A stretch of DNA of 64,000 nucleotides from Microbulbifer hainanensis (lineage in GTDB: Bacteria; Pseudomonadota; Gammaproteobacteria; Pseudomonadales; Cellvibrionaceae): positions 171,387 to 235,386 of the forward strand of contig NZ_JACZCR010000027.1 in assembly GCF_014904735.1 (NCBI RefSeq), read 5' to 3'. Below are positions 41,450-51,285 of the stretch, in pieces. How positions within the stretch are numbered: position 1 is the first letter of the stretch; every line of letters begins with the position of its first letter. The position numbers were made by a program, and so were the translations under genes. The notes beneath the pieces are model-generated. The model saw nothing but the letters and a program-made list of their open reading frames with translations. It was not told where the DNA came from and searched no databases.

Positions 41450-43456
41450 ATGTCTGATTCATCCAACGATAAAACTGGCACCGGCAAGGGTGGCCCCACA
41501 CGCCGACATGTGATCAAGGGATCTGCCGCGCTCGGCGCCCTGGCTTTTCTGGGGCCGCTCGCGGGCCGCGCCGCTGACCAAAGAGGGAAAATGATGGCCG
41601 ACACCATTTTGCACAATGGCACCATCACGACTCTGGACGCGAATAAGCCGGAGGTCAGTGCCATCGCCCTCTCCGGTGGTGTGGTGCAGGCCATTGGTGA
41701 TGAAAAGGAAATCATGCGTTTCGCCAATGACAAAACGCGCGTGATTGATCTCGAGGGCAAAAGGGTGATTCCGGGCCTCAACGACAGCCATATGCACCTG
41801 ATTCGCGGCGGCCTCAATTACAACATGGAATTGCGCTGGGAAAATGTGCCCTCGCTGGCCGATGCGCTGCGCATGCTGAAAAGGCAGGCCGAGAATACAC
41901 CGGCACCTCAATGGGTACGGGTGGTGGGAGGCTGGTCCGAATTCCAGTTTGCCGAGCGGCGCATGCCGACGTTGGACGAAATCAACCAGGCGGCGCCGGA
42001 TACCCCGGTCTTTATCCTGCACCTTTACGCACGCGCGCTGCTCAACAGGGCGGCCCTCAAGGCAGTGGGGATCGACCGCAACACACCGAACCCGCCCGGG
42101 GGTGTCATCGAGAAAGATGCCAAGGGCGAACCGACCGGCATGCTGATCGCCAAACCGTCCGCATTGATCCTCTATTCCACGCTGGCGAAGGGCCCAAAAC
42201 TTTCCCTCGACGACCAGATGAATTCCAGCCGGCACTTTATGCGCGAGATGAACCGGCTGGGTATCACGTCCGTCATCGATGCCGGTGGTGGCGGGCAGAA
42301 TTATCCCGATGACTACAAGGTAATTCAGAAGCTGCACGACCAGGGCCAGCTGACCGTGCGCATTGCCTACAACCTGTTTGCACAGAAGGCCGGTGAGGAA
42401 CTGTCGGATTACGAACGCTGGGTCGCCATGACCGAGCCCGGTGCTGGCGATGCGCTGTTGCGAATGAACGGTGCGGGCGAAAACCTGACGTGGTCGGCGG
42501 CGGATTTCGAAAACTTCCTCGAGCCGCGCCCGGATCTGGCACCGACAATGGAAAAAGAACTGGAACCGATTGTCGCCCTGCTGGCGGAAAAGGAATGGCC
42601 ATTTCGCATCCATGCCACTTACGACCAATCCATCGACCGGTTTCTGACGGTATTTGAGCGGGTAAACGGCAAGACCCCGTTTAAGACCCGCTTTATTATC
42701 GATCACGCCGAAACGATCAGTGAGCCCAATATGGAGCGAATCCGGGCACTCGGCGGCGGTATCGCGGTCCAGCACAGGATGGCTTTCCAGGGGGAATATT
42801 TTGTGGATCGCTACGGTGCCGACGCAGCGAAACACACGCCCCCCATCGCCCAGATGTTAAAAATGGACTTGCCGGTAGGCGCCGGCACCGATGCCACACG
42901 AGTCGCCTCCTATGATCCCTGGGTGGCACTCTACTGGTTGACCACCGGCAAGACCGTCGGCGGCCTTGCACTGTACGATTCGAACAACCTCATGGATCGC
43001 GAGACGGCGCTGGGGCTCTGGACCAAGGGTTCCGCATGGTTTTCCGGTGAAGAAAAGGTCAAGGGCAGCCTGGCACCCGGACAGTACGCAGATCTCAGTG
43101 TCTTGTCGGCCGACTATTTCAAGGTACCCGCGGAAGAGATTCGACAGATCGTTTCGCAATTGACCATCCTGGGCGGTGACATCGTCTACGCTGCCGGCCC
43201 CTTTAGCGACCTGGACCCTCCGCTACCGCCGGTCAGCCCGGACTGGAGTCCGGTGAGGAGCGAACCGACGCCGGGAATGCGCGCCTATGGCCGGGTCACA
43301 GCGCCTGTCACTGGCGCACGGGCCTGCAGTGATGGCTGTGCCAGCGGTTGCACGCTGCATGGCCACAGCCACCAGATCGCCTGGAATTCGCCGATTCCCG
43401 TGGCCGATAAAACCGCATTCTGGGGCGCTCTGGGCTGTTCCTGTTTTGCCTTTTGA
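41450..43456 (+). CDS. Tat-exported amidohydrolase (YtcJ-like) with Cys/His-rich tail
   Basis: A 668-residue metallohydrolase of the Amidohydro_3 group. It opens with a twin-arginine signal (TRRHVIKGSAALGALAFLGP). The beta-sandwich begins TILHNGTITTLDANKPEVSA; the metal site is GLNDSHMHL, with HATYDQSI, IIDHAETI and VGAGTDATRVASYDPW carrying the other ligands. After about residue 600 a Pro-rich linker leads to an unusual tail with CSDGCASGCTLHGHSH and LGCSCFAF, not part of the normal fold and perhaps a metal-binding tag. The start has GAGGTAA six bases upstream. Substrate unknown; neighbours point to amide or carbamate compounds. Confidence 0.88.
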   Translation: MSDSSNDKTGTGKGGPTRRHVIKGSAALGALAFLGPLAGRAADQRGKMMADTILHNGTITTLDANKPEVSAIALSGGVVQAIGDEKEIMRFANDKTRVIDLEGKRVIPGLNDSHMHLIRGGLNYNMELRWENVPSLADALRMLKRQAENTPAPQWVRVVGGWSEFQFAERRMPTLDEINQAAPDTPVFILHLYARALLNRAALKAVGIDRNTPNPPGGVIEKDAKGEPTGMLIAKPSALILYSTLAKGPKLSLDDQMNSSRHFMREMNRLGITSVIDAGGGGQNYPDDYKVIQKLHDQGQLTVRIAYNLFAQKAGEELSDYERWVAMTEPGAGDALLRMNGAGENLTWSAADFENFLEPRPDLAPTMEKELEPIVALLAEKEWPFRIHATYDQSIDRFLTVFERVNGKTPFKTRFIIDHAETISEPNMERIRALGGGIAVQHRMAFQGEYFVDRYGADAAKHTPPIAQMLKMDLPVGAGTDATRVASYDPWVALYWLTTGKTVGGLALYDSNNLMDRETALGLWTKGSAWFSGEEKVKGSLAPGQYADLSVLSADYFKVPAEEIRQIVSQLTILGGDIVYAAGPFSDLDPPLPPVSPDWSPVRSEPTPGMRAYGRVTAPVTGARACSDGCASGCTLHGHSHQIAWNSPIPVADKTAFWGALGCSCFAF

Positions 43457-43465
43457 AGCCTGCTT

Positions 43466-45115
43466 ATGAGTGAGGAATCCAGGCCGCCAAGCAGTCCAGC
43501 GTGGGCGCCCTTCTCCCATATTGCCTTCACCGTACTCTGGACGGCGACAGTGCTTTCCAATATCGGCACCTGGATGAACGATGTCGCGTCGGGGTGGCTG
43601 ATGACCTCCCTCTCGCCCTCGCCGCTGATGGTCGCGCTGGTGCAGGCCGCAACCAGCGCGCCGGTTTTTCTGTTTGCCCTCACGGCCGGCGCGCTTGCCG
43701 ACCTGGTCAACCGGCGCCGCCTGTTGATCATCGTGACAGCGGCCATGTCTGTAACAGCGCTGATATTAACCGCGCTGGTGATGGGCAAGCAGATCAATCC
43801 ATGGCTGCTACTGGTCTTCACTTTTTTGTCCGGCGCCGGGGCGGCGTTCGTGGCTCCTGCGTGGCAGGCTATAGTTCCGCAGCTGGTACCCAGGCCACAT
43901 CTGTCATCCGCCATCGCTCTTAACGGCGTAGGCGTCAACATCAGCCGCGCCATCGGACCCGCCTTGGCCGGCGCAATCATTGCGGCCTTCGGTATCGGCT
44001 GGCCCTACCTGATCAACGCGATCAGTTTCCTGTTTGTGATTGCTGCGCTGCTCTGGTGGAAACCGCCCCCTGAAGAGGAAAGTGACCTGCCCGCCGAACG
44101 CTTCTGGAGCGCACTGCGCGCGGGGCTGCGCTATGCAAAAGCGAGCCGTGCCCTGCGCTCGACCTTGATCAGGGCGACCGCATTCTTCCTGTTTGCCAGC
44201 GCCTTCTGGGCCCTGCTGCCGCTGGTTGCCCGGCAGGAATTACAGGGCGGCCCGGAACTCTACGGGATCATCCTCGGCGCCGTGGGTGTCGGCGCAGTCG
44301 CCGGGGCTTTTTTCCTGCCCCGGCTCGCAAAGAAATTCAGTCCCGATGAACTGGTGGCCCTGGGCACCGTCGGGACGGCTCTGGTGCTGGTAGTCCTGGC
44401 AGTCGTCAAGCGCGCCGATGCGGCCATTGCCGCCAGCCTGCTCGCCGGCGCCTGCTGGATCACGGTGCTGTCACGGCTCAATATCTCCGCGCAGATGGCC
44501 CTGCCCGACTGGGTCAGGGCGCGGGGGCTGTCGATCTACATAACGGTATTCTTTGGCGGCATGACGCTCGGCAGCGTGATCTGGGGACAGGTAGCGTCAC
44601 ATCTGGACATTTCCACTGCCCAGTTGGGCGCCGCTGCCGGCATCCTCATCGCCGGCGCATTGGCCTGGCGTTTCAAGCTACTGCGCGGTGAGGGGATCGA
44701 CCACTCGCCCTCGGCTTATTGGCCACAACCCGTGGTTGCCAGCGACGTGGCACTCGATCGCGGACCGGTGATGGTGACCGTCGAATATCTAATCGAGCAG
44801 GCCGATCGCGGTGCGTTTATGGCTGCCATGCGCGAACTCAAGGCGTCCCGCAAGCGACACGGCGCTTATGCCTGGGGACTTTTTGAGGATGTGGCACAAC
44901 CCGGCCGTATGGTCGAATATTTTATCGAGGACTCCTGGGTTGCCCATTTGCGCCACCACCAGCGCATCACCGCGCTCGACAGTGAAATCCAGGGGCGTGC
45001 CCGGGCCTTTCACACCGGCGAAAAGGAGCCGCTAGTGACCCACTGGCTGGCACCGGAAGCTCACCGCACCACTATGACAGTCTCACCTGTGGTAGGTGAT
45101 CCGGGTATGCAATGA
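43466..45115 (+). CDS. MFS transporter, MFS_3 / transmembrane secretion effector type
   Basis: A 549-residue major facilitator protein with about eleven or twelve helices. The N-terminal part (AFTVLWTATVLSNIGTWMND and VASGWLMTSLSPSPLMVALV) and the middle ARGLSIYITVFFGGMTLGS segment are typical of the MFS_3 (DHA3-like) group. Its C-terminal 110 residues form a soluble domain (MVTVEYLIEQADRGAFMAAM, LFEDVAQPGRMVEYFIEDSW, RHHQRITALD), common in this group and ABM-like. It begins ten bases after the amidohydrolase stop and is probably its exporter or an uptake partner. Confidence 0.88.
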   Translation: MSEESRPPSSPAWAPFSHIAFTVLWTATVLSNIGTWMNDVASGWLMTSLSPSPLMVALVQAATSAPVFLFALTAGALADLVNRRRLLIIVTAAMSVTALILTALVMGKQINPWLLLVFTFLSGAGAAFVAPAWQAIVPQLVPRPHLSSAIALNGVGVNISRAIGPALAGAIIAAFGIGWPYLINAISFLFVIAALLWWKPPPEEESDLPAERFWSALRAGLRYAKASRALRSTLIRATAFFLFASAFWALLPLVARQELQGGPELYGIILGAVGVGAVAGAFFLPRLAKKFSPDELVALGTVGTALVLVVLAVVKRADAAIAASLLAGACWITVLSRLNISAQMALPDWVRARGLSIYITVFFGGMTLGSVIWGQVASHLDISTAQLGAAAGILIAGALAWRFKLLRGEGIDHSPSAYWPQPVVASDVALDRGPVMVTVEYLIEQADRGAFMAAMRELKASRKRHGAYAWGLFEDVAQPGRMVEYFIEDSWVAHLRHHQRITALDSEIQGRARAFHTGEKEPLVTHWLAPEAHRTTMTVSPVVGDPGMQ

Positions 45116-45136
45116 CAATGGGGCGCTGATTGTTTG

Positions 45137-46522
45137 ATGATGCGATGGATTGCCGTTTCCCTACTCTGCCTTCCGGCCGCCCTCTCCGCGGCAGAGACGT
45201 TCACGCTGCCACCGATCAAGAAATTGCGCTTCGAGGAGGACTACAGCGCGTTACGCGACCTGCCCCGTTCTCAGCACTGGCCGCTCTGCTGGAAATTCAT
45301 CCCCCTGGATCCGCAAGGTGAATCCTATCTGACACTCGGCGGCGAAATTCGTCAGCGCTACGAGTACACCAAGGACCCCCAGTTCGGCGACGCCCCCCAG
45401 GATACCCGGGGCGTCTGGTTACAGCGTTATTCATTGTTCGGCGACTGGCACTTGCACAACGGATTGCGCTTTTTCGGCCAGCTGACCAGCGCGCTGGAAG
45501 CCGGACGCAGTGGCGGCCCCAGCCCCGTGGATGAGGATCGCCTGGCCTGGCAGAATGCCTTTGTAGACCTGCCGCTCTATCGAAATTACGAGCGAACGCT
45601 GACGCTGCGCGCAGGCCGCCAGGAAGTGGTATTGGGGTCCGGTCGCCTGGTGGATGTGCGCGAGGGCCCCAATGTTCGGCGCACCTTCGATGGCTTACGG
45701 GGAATTGCGACCCTGCCCGACTGGGACATCAACGCAATCGTCGCGCGTCCGCGCCGCGACCGGCCGGGCACATTCGACGACGGGACTAACGATGAGCTCG
45801 CCCTCTGGGGTGTTTACGCCACACGCAAGTCGCTCCCGCGGGGCGGCAACCTGGATATCTATTACCTCGGCTATGAAAACGAGGACGCAATCTATACCCA
45901 GGGGGATGGTCAGGAGCACCGCCACTCACTCGGCGCGCGCTTGTGGGGAGAGCGGGACAACTGGCGCTGGAACTGGGAAACGCTGTACCAGTTCGGCCGA
46001 TTTGATCACGGGGACATCCGCGCCTGGACAGTGGCTTCGGAAACCGCCTACCGCTGGCCCGAAAACTGCTGGCAGCCACAGTTGCGACTCAGCCTCAACA
46101 TTGCCAGCGGCGATAAAAACCCTGACAACCCGGATCTGCAGACCTTCAACCCCCTATTCCCCCGCGGCAATTACTTTTCCGAGGCGGCCATACTGGGGCC
46201 GCGCAATTTCTATAATTTTCATACCTTCGTCGATCTGCAACCCCGCGAGCAATGGGGACTGACCGCGGACCTGAATTTTTTCTGGCGTCTGCAGACCGAA
46301 GACGGTATCTACAGCCCCAGTGGCCAGATAGTCCGCAACCCGGATGGCAGCAAGGAGCGTTTTGTCGGCGCGGCACTGTCACTGACCTCCGACTACACGA
46401 TCCGGCGCGGGCTGGTCTTTACCGCCATTCACACCTTTTTCAGTCCCGGCAGTTTCATTCGTGAAACCGGCCCATCGGAAGACACCGGCTTTACCGAACT
46501 GACCCTGCAATTTCGATTTTGA
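45137..46522 (+). CDS. Alginate-export-family outer-membrane porin
   Basis: A 461-residue beta-barrel protein with a signal peptide (MMRWIAVSLLCLPAALSAAE). Family features are SYLTLGGEIRQRYEYTKDPQ, LRAGRQEVVLGSGRLVDVRE and DGLRGIATLPDW, then a run of amphipathic strands ending FTELTLQFRF with terminal Phe. AlgE forms a pore for alginate; many family members instead export or import other anionic compounds, and the absence of alginate genes here favours that. Starts about 20 bp after the MFS gene, so likely cotranscribed. Confidence 0.85.
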   Translation: MMRWIAVSLLCLPAALSAAETFTLPPIKKLRFEEDYSALRDLPRSQHWPLCWKFIPLDPQGESYLTLGGEIRQRYEYTKDPQFGDAPQDTRGVWLQRYSLFGDWHLHNGLRFFGQLTSALEAGRSGGPSPVDEDRLAWQNAFVDLPLYRNYERTLTLRAGRQEVVLGSGRLVDVREGPNVRRTFDGLRGIATLPDWDINAIVARPRRDRPGTFDDGTNDELALWGVYATRKSLPRGGNLDIYYLGYENEDAIYTQGDGQEHRHSLGARLWGERDNWRWNWETLYQFGRFDHGDIRAWTVASETAYRWPENCWQPQLRLSLNIASGDKNPDNPDLQTFNPLFPRGNYFSEAAILGPRNFYNFHTFVDLQPREQWGLTADLNFFWRLQTEDGIYSPSGQIVRNPDGSKERFVGAALSLTSDYTIRRGLVFTAIHTFFSPGSFIRETGPSEDTGFTELTLQFRF

Positions 46523-46538
46523 CGGGGATCGGCGCTCA

Positions 46539-46817
46539 CTACATCTGGCTTTTCAGATCCTCCAGCGTCAGGGTCGGCTGAGTCCAGATTTCGGCGTCGA
46601 GGGCGGCAAACAGCGCTTCATTGTGGGCCATCAGTTTTGCTGGCTGGGTTTCTTCGAAGATAAACACCGCGGCGCGCTTCCCATCGCGCAGGTGAAAGTA
46701 GGCCGCCTCTGGCTTGGCGGCATCAATAAAATCCATCAGCGCTTCTTCCATCGTGCCGTCGGCGAAACTGACATTGCCCTTTTCGACCGGTATACGCACT
46801 TCCATATACAGGCGCAT
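46539..46817 (-). CDS. Small alpha/beta protein, unknown
   Basis: A 92-residue protein I do not recognise. It reads MRLYMEVRIPVEKGNVSFAD, then TMEEALMDFIDAAKPEAAYFH, RDGKRAAVFIFEETQPAKLMA, and a helical acidic end. The beta-alpha-beta-beta pattern resembles dimeric ferredoxin-like (ABM or DUF3303-type) proteins. The start has GGAGAG seven bases upstream. It is convergent with the porin gene with a 16-bp gap and stands alone, so no functional context is clear. Confidence 0.7.
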   Translation of the reverse strand: MRLYMEVRIPVEKGNVSFADGTMEEALMDFIDAAKPEAAYFHLRDGKRAAVFIFEETQPAKLMAHNEALFAALDAEIWTQPTLTLEDLKSQM

Positions 46818-47048
46818 ATTGCTCTCTCCACAAAGTTTGAATCCATGAATTCAAGTGCCTCTCTTAACCATAGAGCGGCAGGCGGAGCTAGTCGCAACAA
46901 TAGCGACTCGCGCGTCACGCAATGAATGTCCTTCTGCCGGGACTTCTCTGGCTCCCCGGACTGCTAATCCACCCCTTCGCGACACCAATTGGCTAGTCTT
47001 TTAGGTGGCAATCGTTAAAAGGCGCGCCCGAAGGACTCGTAAGTAAAG

Positions 47049-47759
47049 ATGTCGGTCAAATACGCCCCGATCTGGATTCTGGCAATCAGCATCCTGGCCG
47101 TCGTTGGTGCGCTCAGCCTGTTGCACCACTACGACCTGGATGATCGCCTGATCGAAGTGATGCAGTGGCTGAATGCCCGGGGTTGGCAGGCGAGCCTGCT
47201 ATTCATCCTGATCATGGCGGCGGCCATCGTGCTGCTGCTGCCGGGCGTGGTTTTTACCATGGGTGCCGGTTTCGTCTTCGGTGTGATCAAGGGCATGCTG
47301 CTGGTCGTTGCCGGGACCGTACTCGGCTCGACGATCGCCTTCCTGATTGCGCGCTATGTGGTTGGTGAACGGCCATCGCGCTGGCTGATGTCCCATGTCC
47401 GTCCGCCGCACCTGGGGGAGGTGATCCGGGAGGAAGGCTGGCGCATGATCATGCTGACGCGGCTGGTGCCGCTGTTTCCATTCAAGCTGTCCAACTATTT
47501 TTTCGGGCTGACGCCGGTGCGCCTGTGGGACTTTGTGTTAGGGAATATGCTCGGGATCATTCCCATCACTCTGAACAATGTGTACCTGGGCTCGATTGCC
47601 GCTGACCTGACTACCCTTGGGCAGACGGGTCCGGAACGCACGCCGCTCCAGTGGGCACTCTATGGCACCGGTTTTGTATTGGCGGTGATCGGCCTGATCG
47701 GACTGACGCGCATCGCGCGACGTGTCCTCGCGCAGAAAATTGATAGAGAGGATCTCTGA
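47049..47759 (+). CDS. TVP38/TMEM64 (DedA-like) membrane protein
   Basis: A 236-residue inner-membrane protein with a VTT domain: an N-terminal helix (IWILAISILAVVGALSLL), then ASLLFILIMAAAIVLLLPGV with the re-entrant GVVFTMGAGFVFGVIKGMLL, GTVLGSTIAFLIARYVV, MLTRLVPLFPFKLSNYFFGL and a final helix. DedA-family members move or flip lipid phosphates such as undecaprenyl phosphate. First gene of a four-gene operon; its stop overlaps the next start as TGATG. Confidence 0.9.
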   Translation: MSVKYAPIWILAISILAVVGALSLLHHYDLDDRLIEVMQWLNARGWQASLLFILIMAAAIVLLLPGVVFTMGAGFVFGVIKGMLLVVAGTVLGSTIAFLIARYVVGERPSRWLMSHVRPPHLGEVIREEGWRMIMLTRLVPLFPFKLSNYFFGLTPVRLWDFVLGNMLGIIPITLNNVYLGSIAADLTTLGQTGPERTPLQWALYGTGFVLAVIGLIGLTRIARRVLAQKIDREDL

Positions 47760-50002
47760 TGCCCTGGATGAAATGGCTGCCCTGGCGGTTCTTCGTGCGC
47801 AAATTTGCCACTGCGCACGGCTTCCTCGATCCACTCTCGGTCATGGCGCGGTTGCAGCGCTTCGCCGAACCCTCGGAAGTAGCGGAGCCCATCGAATTGC
47901 TGCGTGCCGGAGTAATTTTCCACGCCCGCGCCCTGATGAACAGCAAGGTTATCCAACACAACCTGGACTGGGTCTGGCCCTACTGGATTCAGCGGCAGTT
48001 CGATCCCTACGACAGCGCGTTTATTCCGCGCGCCTTTTCCATCACCCACTGCAACCTGAGCCACCGCAACTGGACCGCTGTGGGCATACCCGACTGCGAG
48101 GAGATGCCCATTGTCGATCCGCGCGGAATGCTGACACCCCATTACGATGGCTGGTCGATTGATGCCTGGGTGTTGGAAGACGGCGGCGAGCCCCTGTTAC
48201 CGGCCACGCTCGAGGACTGCGCCCAGCGCCTCGAGATGAATGACAATATCGCCGTCGTGACCGAATCTGCACAGGGCGGCGCACGCCTGACCAATTCCGC
48301 CAGCGTGGAGCGGGACAGCAGTGACAGCCATTGCCTGATGCGACTGCACGCCACCAGCGATGCCGGGGGCTGGCTGGTTGTCGCCTTGCGCCCGTGCAAT
48401 GCCGAGGGGGTCAGCTTCATTCACAAGGTCCGCCTCGACGACAGCCGCCACCACTGGATGATTGAAGACAAACTGGCGGTGGATTTCGGCCGCGCCGTCG
48501 ACCGTCACCTCGCCTCCGATTACCGCGGCGGCGATATCTTTCTGCACCTCGATGATCAGGGCGGCCGCACCCACGGCGAGTGCGACGTGGGCATGGCGAC
48601 GGCCGGCGCCCTGTTCCGGATAGAACCCGGCCAGCCGCTGAATGTGGAGGTAAAAATCCCCCTGTACAGCGGCCGCCACAAGGGCAGCTTGCCCGCCAAC
48701 TGGCCGGACAACCTGAAAGACCACTGCGCCATGACAGTGCCGGATCCGCAGTTTCAATTTCTCTACGACGCAGCGATCCGCACGCTGGTGCTGCACTCTC
48801 CGAAAGATGTCTATCCCGGCCCCTACACCTACAAGCGGTTCTGGTTTCGCGATGCCGCCTTCATGATCCAGTCGCTGTTGTACGCTGGCCTGGTGGAACG
48901 GGCGGAGCGGGCCCTGGATCAGTTTGCCCCGCGGCAGAAACGCGACGGATTTTTCCACTCCCAGGACGGCGAATGGGATTCCAACGGCGAAGCGCTGTGG
49001 ATTTACGATCTCTACTGCCAGCTCACCAACCGCAAGTTGAAAGGTGTGTGGCGCGAACCGGTCCTGCGTGGCGCCCGCTGGATCGACGCCAAGCGTCAGC
49101 CCAAGGGCCGCGGTCGTTGCGGCGGTCTGCTGCCGGCGGGATTCAGCGCCGAACACCTGGGACCAAACGACTGCTACTACTGGGATGATTTCTGGGGCGT
49201 GGCTGGACAGCGCGCCGCCGCTGCCATCTGTACCCGGGAGGGAATGGATAGTGACAGCACAACACTCAACGCCCAGGCGGATGATTTTCAGCAAACCATC
49301 GATAAAAGCCTCGCCGGCTGTGCCGAGCGCCTCGGCCGGGCCGCCATGCCCGCCTCTCCCAACCGGCGTCTCGATGCCGGTGCCATCGGGTCTATTGCCG
49401 CGGGTTATCCGCTGCAGCTCTATCCGCCCGATGACCCGCGTCTGACCGATCTGGCGGAATTCCTGATCGACCAGTGCTTCGTGCACGGGGGCTTTTTCCA
49501 GGACATGATCCACTCCGGGATCAACGCCTACCTGACGCTGCACATTGCCCAGGTGCTGTTGCGCGCCGGCGATACCCGTTGCGTTGAGCTGATGCGCAGT
49601 GTCGCCAAGCTGGCGTCGCCAACCGGCCAGTGGCCCGAGGCCATTCACCCGCATTCGCTCGGTGGCTGCATGGGCGACGGCCAGCACGCCTGGGCCGCAG
49701 CCGAATGGGTGGCGATGCAGCGCAATTGCTTCGTGCGCGAGGAAGGCGATACGCTGGTGCTGATAGGCGGCCTGCCGCCGGAATGGCTGGCGGATACCGC
49801 GGCGGAAGGCCCCATACGTTTCGGACCGGCGCTGACGCGCTTCGGCCGCATCTCGCTGGAAATCACTCCCGGCGCCCAGCCGCGTGTGAGCTGGAATGCC
49901 GAGTGGTACCGGCAAGCGCCGCCCATGGAGATACGCGCGCTGGGCTATGTACCGGCCAGCGCGGATCCGGCGACCAGTTACGTGGAGCTTTCCCCTCTGT
50001 GA
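47759..50002 (+). CDS. Debranching-enzyme-type alpha-glycosidase (amylo-alpha-1,6-glucosidase fold)
   Basis: A 747-residue protein with an N-terminal beta-rich half and a C-terminal (alpha/alpha)6 barrel. The barrel shows YKRFWFRDAAFMIQSLLYAG near residue 360, KRDGFFHSQDGEWDSNGEAL, LPAGFSAEHLGPNDCYYWDD, IDQCFVHGGFFQDMIHSGIN and HAWAAAEWVAM, a pattern of GDE_C / GH-like glycosidases with acidic residues at the expected active-site places. No signal peptide, so cytosolic. It overlaps its neighbours on both sides (TGATG and GTGA), thus acts with the GT4 enzyme. Substrate unknown. Confidence 0.82.
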   Translation: MPWMKWLPWRFFVRKFATAHGFLDPLSVMARLQRFAEPSEVAEPIELLRAGVIFHARALMNSKVIQHNLDWVWPYWIQRQFDPYDSAFIPRAFSITHCNLSHRNWTAVGIPDCEEMPIVDPRGMLTPHYDGWSIDAWVLEDGGEPLLPATLEDCAQRLEMNDNIAVVTESAQGGARLTNSASVERDSSDSHCLMRLHATSDAGGWLVVALRPCNAEGVSFIHKVRLDDSRHHWMIEDKLAVDFGRAVDRHLASDYRGGDIFLHLDDQGGRTHGECDVGMATAGALFRIEPGQPLNVEVKIPLYSGRHKGSLPANWPDNLKDHCAMTVPDPQFQFLYDAAIRTLVLHSPKDVYPGPYTYKRFWFRDAAFMIQSLLYAGLVERAERALDQFAPRQKRDGFFHSQDGEWDSNGEALWIYDLYCQLTNRKLKGVWREPVLRGARWIDAKRQPKGRGRCGGLLPAGFSAEHLGPNDCYYWDDFWGVAGQRAAAAICTREGMDSDSTTLNAQADDFQQTIDKSLAGCAERLGRAAMPASPNRRLDAGAIGSIAAGYPLQLYPPDDPRLTDLAEFLIDQCFVHGGFFQDMIHSGINAYLTLHIAQVLLRAGDTRCVELMRSVAKLASPTGQWPEAIHPHSLGGCMGDGQHAWAAAEWVAMQRNCFVREEGDTLVLIGGLPPEWLADTAAEGPIRFGPALTRFGRISLEITPGAQPRVSWNAEWYRQAPPMEIRALGYVPASADPATSYVELSPL

Positions 50003-51273
50003 ACATCGTCATGCTCACCAATACCTACCTGCCCCACGTGGGCGGTGTAGCGCGGTCGGTGTCAGCCTTCAGCGAGGCCTACCGCGAACGCGGCCACAAG
50101 GTTTTAGTCGTGGCCCCCGAATTTGCCCAGCGCGTGAAACACGAAAAAGATGTGCTACGTATTCACGCCATCCAGAATTTCAACGGCAGCGACTTTTCCG
50201 TGGCCCTGCCGTTTTCCGGTGACCTCACCGAACGGCTCAATGCCTTCCGCCCGGATATCGTCCACGCCCACCACCCCTTTCTGCTGGGGATGACCGCGTT
50301 GCGCATCGCCCGCTCGCGACAGCTGCCGCTGGTCTTTACCCACCACACGCTCTACGAGCGCTATACCCACTATGTCCCGGCAGATTCACAGGCGCTAAAA
50401 CGCTTTGTGATTGAACTGGCTACCCGCTACGCCAATCTCGCCAGCCTGGTCTTTGCCCCGAGCCAGAGTATCGCCGTACTGCTGCGCGAACGGGGTGTCA
50501 CCACACCGATTGCGGAAGTGCCCACCGGGGTGGATGTGGCGCAATACCGCGGCGGCGACGGCGGGCGGATACGCCGCGAACAGGGTATTCCCGAAGACGC
50601 ATTGCTGTTCGGACACCTGGGCCGCCTGGCGGCGGAAAAGAACCTGGGATTTCTCACCGCTGCCGTTGCCGACAGTATGCAGCGCCATCCGCAGGCCCAC
50701 TTTCTACTTGTAGGCAGCGGCCCCATGGCCACACAAATTCGCGAGAATTTCTCTGCCCGCGGCCTCGGCGCGCGATTGCATATGCCTGGCACGCTCCAGG
50801 GTGACGCCCAGCGGGATGCCTATACCGCCATGGACGCCTTTGTGTTTGCCTCCACCAGCGAAACCCAGGGTATGGTGCTGACCGAGGCGATGGCCGCCGG
50901 CACCCCGGTCATTGCCCTCGACGCCAACGGCACGCGCGAGGTGGTGCGCGACGGTCTCAACGGTCGCCTCCTACCGCGGGAAGATGAAGCGGAATTTGTC
51001 GCGGCAATGGAATGGCTGATGGAGATGCCGCCCGCGGAACGCCAAAAGCTCCGTGCCGAGGCCCTGCGTACGGCGGAAGACTTTTCCATGGACAACTGTG
51101 CTGAACGCGCACTGGAGCTCTATGAACCCCTACTCGACCAGCCCTGGTCCCTCGATGATTCCCTCTTTGCCCAGTGGATGCGCCTGCGCAATATGATCGG
51201 CGCCCAGTGGGAAATCCTCGAGGGCGTCACCAGCGCGGCCGGCGCCGCCTTTTCCCAACCCCAGCAGCGATAA
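49999..51273 (+). CDS. GT4 glycosyltransferase
   Basis: A 424-residue GT-B retaining glycosyltransferase. The frame is open far upstream, but GTG 49999 overlaps the glycosidase stop (GTGA) and begins VNIVMLTNTYLPHVGGVARS, the usual GT4 N-terminal motif. Others are VPTGVDVAQYRGG, FGHLGRLAAEKNL (donor loop) and ASTSETQGMVLTEAMAAGTP with the E-x7-E motif. It resembles enzymes that glycosylate diacylglycerol or phosphoinositol (MgtA/SqdX types). A glycolipid product is suggested by the coupled TVP38 membrane protein; this is inference. Confidence 0.87.
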   Translation: MNIVMLTNTYLPHVGGVARSVSAFSEAYRERGHKVLVVAPEFAQRVKHEKDVLRIHAIQNFNGSDFSVALPFSGDLTERLNAFRPDIVHAHHPFLLGMTALRIARSRQLPLVFTHHTLYERYTHYVPADSQALKRFVIELATRYANLASLVFAPSQSIAVLLRERGVTTPIAEVPTGVDVAQYRGGDGGRIRREQGIPEDALLFGHLGRLAAEKNLGFLTAAVADSMQRHPQAHFLLVGSGPMATQIRENFSARGLGARLHMPGTLQGDAQRDAYTAMDAFVFASTSETQGMVLTEAMAAGTPVIALDANGTREVVRDGLNGRLLPREDEAEFVAAMEWLMEMPPAERQKLRAEALRTAEDFSMDNCAERALELYEPLLDQPWSLDDSLFAQWMRLRNMIGAQWEILEGVTSAAGAAFSQPQQR

Positions 51274-51285
51274 GCCACTGGTCCG

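Noticed and set aside
48197..49915. 572-codon frame antisense to the glycosidase
   Set aside because: Composition typical of antisense frames in GC-rich genes; no fold motif, and the sense operon is tightly coupled.
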